Source: Rhododendron vialii (taxonomy: Eukaryota > Streptophyta > Magnoliopsida > Ericales > Ericaceae). Taken from it: 64,000 bases of DNA. The stretch covers positions 3,144,501 through 3,208,500 of the forward strand of contig NC_080564.1 in the NCBI RefSeq assembly GCF_030253575.1, given 5' to 3'. The notes under the pieces are model-generated. The model made no database searches. It was not told where the DNA came from and saw only the letters and a program-made list of their open reading frames with translations. The translations under genes and the position numbers were made by a program. Positions 58,516 through 64,000 of this stretch are shown here, in pieces; position 1 is the stretch's first letter, and every line of letters starts with the position of its first letter.

Positions 58516-60218
58516 TAATAAAACTAAAATAAATCTTACAAGAAAGAGAAAAAAGAAGAAGAAGAAGAAGACAGTAACAGCTCCATTTGATTATGAGAGT
58601 CCTATAGATAAAAATTAATTATGATCATTTAGAATAAAATGATTAAAAAATTAATATCTTCGCACCGGTTTAAATAGATTGAAAATTAGAACACTTAATT
58701 TTTTAACTATATTTTTTAATATATAAACAGTCTAAAAAATTTAAATGCTCTAATGTTCAATCCATTTGAATTGATGCGAAACTTTTATTTTTTTAATCAT
58801 TTTAACGTGATGGTCATAAATAATAGTTGTCTCTAGAGCTTTTATAATCAGGTATTTGCTCTATAGTCATATAACATGAACAAAGTTTTTTTTTTTTTGA
58901 TGCCGTAATTCCGGCATAGATGTTCTGTTTTTGATCGAACTGAAAAGAGAAATAGTTGAGGTGCACGTAAACTAACCCAAATACCTATGGGCCGTCAAAA
59001 AAAAAAAGTTATCATACTCAAACTTTTTTTGATCGGTTATTGTATAAAAAAAAAACCTTTTTGATTGGTTAAGTTTTTGGCTGGCAGGAGTAGTACTAGG
59101 AGGAGGAGGAGTACTGTTGTGTAACCCAAGATGGAGGACCGAACCAAACAGCACGTGGTTCTTCCATTTCTTGGTTGATGATGTGGCAAAATATTATTGG
59201 TTTGAGGAAAACTGGGTTTTTCCAACTCTGGCGGAGAGAATTTATTCTCCAAGTGGAAGAGATTCAACACTCCCTGCTTTATTAGTAGCCCATAAAAGAC
59301 AGCGCATATTCAATTCAAAAGCTTATGCTTTGCCTAGCGAGTACGACTATGTTCCCCCCACAAATTTCAGGTACTTTACTAATAAAGTTCCCGCCGTGAC
59401 GCACGGCGTGTCCTTCTCCAATTTTAGAATACAATTATTATAGTGCGGCCATCGTGTGTGTAATGATATGGATACAGGTCAATGTGCATACAAGATAATG
59501 AGAGCGTGAGAGGGAGAGAACATGAGCCTAACATGAATGCAAAACATTTCAAAACTCGCAAACGAGAATTTAGAGTGCGAACGAATTAACAATACTATCT
59601 CCATTTTCAAAATGATAACCCCTTACATAAAGAGGTGAAGTTTTCAGTTAAAATATAAAAGTATTTCGGAGTGAAATGTCACTCGAACCCAGAGCTACCT
59701 TGCTAGACATCTAGGAGTAGAACACTGTTTCGGTGCCGGCAGTGAGAACGGTACGAAATTGAGGCAAGCTATGAATACTAGGTATGATCCCAAAGTATCC
59801 AAAATATCGTTGGGGTCAAGGTAGGCTAGCGAGATGTTAGGAAATAAACTTCATCGTCGAGAGGTACATGATCTTTCAAGTTTATTTGCATCAAATTAAA
59901 AATCTCGATTAGCTCTTTAACTTGATGTGAATAAAATTTAAGAAATTATGAACGATACTTTATTTTTTTGAACAAAAATTGCACAATGCAACTATCAAAA
60001 TAGGACGGATAGAGTAATTGAAGAGTGGGTGGCAGGGTCCTTTCATAAGTCCCGCTCAATTTCACGTGTCTCAACTTTATTGGGCCACATCCGGTCCAAA
60101 GTTTATACTACATTCGTGCAAATTGACTTCTCGCCACGAGTGGTCCTCTTCTTGACCTGACCGTCGACCCCTGCTCCCGTCTTCCTCGGCCGACGACTTC
60201 TCTCTCTCTACGTACATG

Positions 60219-60225
60219 CATATAG
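60219..60225 (+). promoter_or_regulatory. Displaced TATA-like site of protease B
   Basis: CATATAG in the position aligned with TATATA of protease A. In A this is about 100 bp from the ATG, in B about 1.15 kb because of the LTR at 60278-61319. Confidence 0.4.
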
Positions 60226-60277
60226 ACCCTACACACACATATTTTGTGTTATCAAATTCCTGATCATATTCATTTCA

Positions 60278-61319
60278 TGTTGGGAAATGGAATTTTACTG
60301 AAGAGGATTTGGTGGGACTCATATCGCATAAGATGGGCCTAACAACAGTGAACAAATTTTATTAAGATATAAATGAGAAATTATCTCATTATAGAAATTG
60401 AAAAAGTCAAATGACGTGTGTGCATTGTCACCAAATAATTAAATTAGACAGGAGTCGGAGCTCAGGATTCATGGGCCCGCAACCTGTGATTCGAGGTCAG
60501 TGGTCTATAGTCTAATCTAGATTGGTTTGGAATTGATTGTGTTTTATTAGGTCTGAACTATTCGCGTTTGGATGGTCCAGTTATAGAATCAATTGTGCGC
60601 AGCTGATTAATACTGGGTTGAATGTCCAGAATAAAACCCACAATTTGATTATTGAATCAATTGTTGGATTAATGACTGTAGCAGTTTTTCTCCGACGGCT
60701 AAGTGGGAACCAAATCAACTCTGAGAGACAAACACCGACACAACCTCCAGCACCGGTGAGGTGGAAAATTTGTCTTACGAGTACCGTTGGATAAAACGGG
60801 TCTCGGTTTGCAAATTTGTGTTCTCTACTTACGTTTTATGTTTATGCACTCGGGATCCAATGAGGGATCCTGCGCGGCCTTACCGTGCGGGACTCCCTTT
60901 TCCTGATGGAATTGTCATGATCCGAGCCACTCAAAGTATGCAGAACGTGATTTTAATGGTACCTATTAAAAATCAGCAAAAAAAATGATCGGAAAGAACT
61001 TGATCCGAGCAGTTTTTTACTAAACCGTTCAATAAAAAATTGTTCAGATCAAGCCCTTTCCGATTATTATTTTTGTTGATTTCTTGCGGGTACCCTTAAA
61101 ATCACGTATTGATCACTCTGAGTCGCTCGGATCGTCGCAATTCGATCAGGAAAGGAGAGTCCCGTACTGTAAAGCCGTGTGTAATCCCTTAAAGAGATCC
61201 GGATTGTATGTTTATGTTCCATATTCTGTAATTCAAATTCATGAAATATTCGGTTGAATTGTAAATTTTCAGAAATTAGTAAAATTAATTACTGTTTTCC
61301 CGCACTATATTTTCCTACA
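60278..61319 (+). mobile_element. Solo LTR (1042 bp) in the leader of protease B
   Basis: Starts TGTTGGGAAATGGAATTTTA and ends TATTTTCCTACA with the 5-bp duplication TTTCA on both sides (60273-60277, 61320-61324). Copy A has the uninterrupted site CTTTTCACACAATTTC at about 46900. It ends 48 bp before the ATG of protease B. A foldback is nested inside it. Confidence 0.92.
60879..61174. mobile_element. Foldback MITE nested in the solo LTR, copy 1
   Basis: About 296 bp. Left end TTACCGTGCGGGACTCCC and right end GAGTCCCGTACTGTAA are inverted; ATGATCCGAGCCACTC and GAGTCGCTCGGATCGT pair further in. The same family as 62345-62640. Confidence 0.8.
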
Positions 61320-61367
61320 TTTCACACAATTTCTACTCAATTGATTCCCTCCGGAAGGACCAAAACC

Positions 61368-64000
61368 ATGGCGTTTTACGGCCACCACTCCTACTATCGC
61401 TCCCTCTTAATCACCACTCTATCAATAATACTTTGCGAATCGCAGAGCTCCGACGGATTAGGTAACTTCGGGTTCGATATCCACCACCGCTACTCCGATC
61501 AAGTCAAGCGAATTCTGGACGCCGACGGGCTGCCGGAGATGGGGAGTGTAGAATTCTATGCCGCCATGGCCCACCGTGACCACCTCGTTCGCCAACGGAA
61601 GCTCGCCGCCACCGCCCCGTCTGCTCCGCTCACTTTTCTCGGCGGGAACGATACTTATCGGATTCGGTCTTTGGGATAGTATGGCTTTCTTCTTTGATTA
61701 CTATGCTTTGATCTCTTTAGGATTCAAAAAGTATTTTTTTTAAAATTTTCCCTAGATTTTTCTTACTTCCAACATTTTTCTTTTTGTCTTTCTTCACTTA
61801 TTACCCCTATTATTTTTCAAAAAAAATTTCAAACATCAATCCAAACAAAGCAATTAATCAATCCAAACAAAGCATTAAGCTTGATTAGTATAATAGGGTC
61901 TTTTCTGGTCAACCTTTAAATTAATTGTGAGGTTAATTGGGGTGAGTTCACCCTATATTTTGGTATTTTTCGTTTTGGTGTTGATTAATTTGAGGGTGTT
62001 TCACTTTCTTCTTTTAAAGTTCTTTTTTGAAAAAGAAGTTTTTTCAAGTTTAAAAATCATTTGTTTACATAAATAATTTTCTTACCAATATGAATTTTGT
62101 TTGATAGATCTAATTCAGATCTTTTAAACGGTGTAAAAAAAGTTAAAAAATTATTTTTTATTTTTATTATATTTGAGCTTGAAAAATCTTCCTTTTCTAA
62201 AAGTTTTTTTTTACTACTCATCCTGAACACCCAAGTTTGTCTCTTTTTTCTTTTTTTTTTTTGAATTAATCACTTATCTCAGGGAGCTTATATATATATA
62301 TAGACACACACACCACGGATCCAGTGAGGGATCCCTTACCAGTCTACCGTGCGGACCTCCCATTTCCCGATCGAATTGCGATGATCCGAGCCGCTCAATG
62401 TGTTCAGAACGTGATTTTAAGGGTACCTGCGAGAAATCAGCAAAAAAAATGACCGGGAAGGGCTTGATCCGAGCAGTTTTTACTGAACCGTTCAATAATA
62501 AAAAACTGCTCGGATCAAGCCCTTCCTGATCATTTTTTTTTTTGCTGATTTCTCGCGGGTACCCTTAAAATCATGTTCTGATCACTTTGAGCGGCTCGGA
62601 TCGTCCCAATTCGATCGGGAAATGTGAGTCCCGCACGGTAAGCAAAAAAGTTCACTAAGGACAGGAAAAATATCAAATAACTAGTATTTTTTGTCCACAA
62701 TGTCATCTTATATGGAATTTTTTCAATTTCGGTGCACATTTTCATACTTTTTTTTATTCATCTCATCGAGACGAATGATTAATCCTCATATTGCGACAAA
62801 AACTAAACAAAAATTACAAAAAGTAAGTTTTAGCAAGTAAAAAAAACCCTAAAGTCAAAAAATATAACGTCAACTCACCTTGGTTTTTGTAGTTTTTGTT
62901 GGGTTCTAAGAATGGTTTTGCCGTATTTTTCAATTATATAGTGAATTGTGGAGTGTTTTCTGGGTGAGGTTCCATCCGAACAGATTCTTTAATATCACGT
63001 GATAATAAAGTAGTTTGTATTATCATTTATTTCTATGTTAATCGTTATGAAAATTACATTTGAAGAGTTACAGTAACGTGATCAGTCTGTTTGCAACAAC
63101 TAAATCAAGTCCAAGAAATAGCATCATATGGAGAAGAAATTAACTAACAATGAAACACTCTATACAGGAGTACAAATAATTGATTCTTGTCTTCGGAAAT
63201 ATTTGACCCCTTAGTAGTGAGGGTGGCCGACTAGACTTGCCCTAGTTGGTTATGACAATAGCAGTTTTGAAAATAATGTTGTTTTTTTCTTTTATAAGAA
63301 CAGATTTGGAAACTAGGAGGAAACTAAACATCTATTAGTTCAACACAGAGAGAATGAAAGGAATATCATGCACTGGTTTGGACTTTGCAATCTTATCTTC
63401 GAAAAGACAAAAAATTGTGCTGGGTAGAGTGGAGACATAAAAAATTTCAGCATTGTGGACTTGATAGAAAGAAGAAATCTGAGAATCTTATGTTTCTTAT
63501 CTGTTTAAAGGGCCAGTTCGGTGAATGTGATGTTGAATTGGGATCATTTCAGGTTTAGATAATCACAAAGTATTTGTTTTCTCTGGAATTTCAGTTTGCA
63601 TTATGCCAATGTTTCTGTGGGCTCCCCGGGCTTATGGTTTCTTGTGGCACTCGACACCGGAAGCGACCTGTTTTGGTTGCCCTGTGACTGCACCCGTTGC
63701 GTTCATGCTTTGGTGACAAGCTCTGGACAAGTATGTAGTTTCTCTTTCAATTTTAAGCCAGTTCATTCCTGGTTGGAAAATTTCAACCACAGATGCAAAA
63801 ATGGAAATGCGAGGACTTTATTTGAATACATATCGTTTTTGATACTAGGATTACGTCTCTATCCTTTTTGTGTGAAACAGGAAATTCACCTGAACATTTA
63901 CAGCCCTAATAAATCATCAACGGGCACGAAACTTTCGTGCAACAGTACCTTTTGTGGAAAAAGACGATGCTTGTCAGAAAGTAATACTTGTGCTTATAAA
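61368..64000 (+). CDS. A1-family aspartyl protease, copy B, cut by the window end
   Basis: Visible exons 61368-61678, 63595-63730 and 63881 to beyond 64000, with the same phases as copy A. Exon 1 gives 103 codons differing from A at about six residues (for example HHSYYRS for HLSYYRF). Exon 2, with the first catalytic motif LDTGSDLFWLPCDC, is identical in nucleotide sequence. Exon 3 has an in-frame 3-bp difference (CGKRRC against CGQKGRC). No stop or splice defect in the visible part. A solo LTR lies just upstream of the ATG, so expression may differ from A. The second catalytic Asp and the C-terminal tail are outside the window. Confidence 0.85.
62345..62640. mobile_element. Foldback MITE in intron 1 of protease B, copy 2
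   Basis: Ends TACCGTGCGGACCTCCC and GAGTCCCGCACGGTA, with arms continuing through TCCCGATCGAATTG, GATCCGAGCCGCTCAA and GGGCTTGATCCGAGCAGTTT and their inverses. Close relative of the copy at 60879-61174. Confidence 0.85.

Larger units (their letters stand above)
58590..64000 (+). repeat. Segmental duplication, copy B
   Basis: Partner of copy A (see 38826-49900). Copy B lacks the MULE-like, Harbinger-like and intron-foldback insertions of A but has its own solo LTR and two related foldbacks. It also has two short promoter segments missing from A (in 60083-60218). Confidence 0.88.

Noticed and set aside
1..64000. tRNA or rRNA genes
   Set aside because: No cloverleaf-compatible paired A and B boxes beyond weak SINE-like remnants, and no rRNA-like stretches were seen by eye; a tRNAscan-SE run would settle it.

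Overview
This is nuclear DNA from a flowering plant, very probably a eudicot. Genes are split by GT-AG introns, intergenic DNA is AT-rich and full of MITEs, solo LTRs and a Helitron, and the encoded proteins belong to plant-specific subfamilies. The species cannot be named from the sequence. Every exon join below was made by hand from splice sites, reading phase and recalled family alignments; no transcript or database was consulted.

Genes in order: a prolyl 4-hydroxylase (267-6199, +, 7 exons, 290 aa); a NEP1-interacting-protein-type RING-H2 protein (15194-17952, +, 5 exons, 239 aa); a clade D PP2C phosphatase (20066-25536, -, 4 exons, 384 aa) with a probable long 5'UTR intron up to about 27.5 kb; an intronless OSCA/CSC1-like channel (30813-33287, -, 824 aa); a small plant-specific protein of unknown function (36771-37640, +, 3 exons, 137 aa); and two tandem copies of an A1 aspartyl protease gene. 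Protease copy A (46944-52095, +, 10 exons, 465 aa) appears to have a frameshifted C-terminal tail. Copy B (61368 to beyond the window end, +) is cut by the window edge. The set P4H, RING, PP2C, CSC1-like, aspartyl protease matches, from memory, three paralogous Arabidopsis neighbourhoods (At5g66060-66080, At4g35810-35880, At2g17720-17760), so this looks like an old conserved block kept in one piece here.

The right third (about 38.2-64 kb) is a segmental duplication. Protease A and B share promoter-side DNA starting near 38.83 kb (A) and 58.59 kb (B), and a third, inverted copy of the distal promoter module (38.25-38.80 kb) lies head to head with A. Since the copies otherwise align, each acts as the empty site for insertions in another. 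In this way I could delimit a 942-bp MULE-like element, a 3.08-kb PIF/Harbinger-like element carrying a nested gypsy solo LTR, a 1.25-kb MULE-like element carrying two nested MITEs, and a 1.04-kb solo LTR placed 48 bp upstream of the start codon of protease B. Intron 1 of protease A holds a 1.4-kb foldback that B lacks.

Other mobile DNA includes a 2.0-kb Helitron inserted inside a MITE upstream of the CSC1-like gene, a 2.75-kb gypsy solo LTR inside a dead Copia gag, a miniature LTR retroelement with a zinc-knuckle gag remnant inside a PP2C intron, three Stowaway MITEs, a small hAT-like MITE family with 8-bp target duplications, a 703-bp hAT-like element, and several foldback elements. I saw no tRNA, rRNA or CRISPR array and no complete autonomous transposon.
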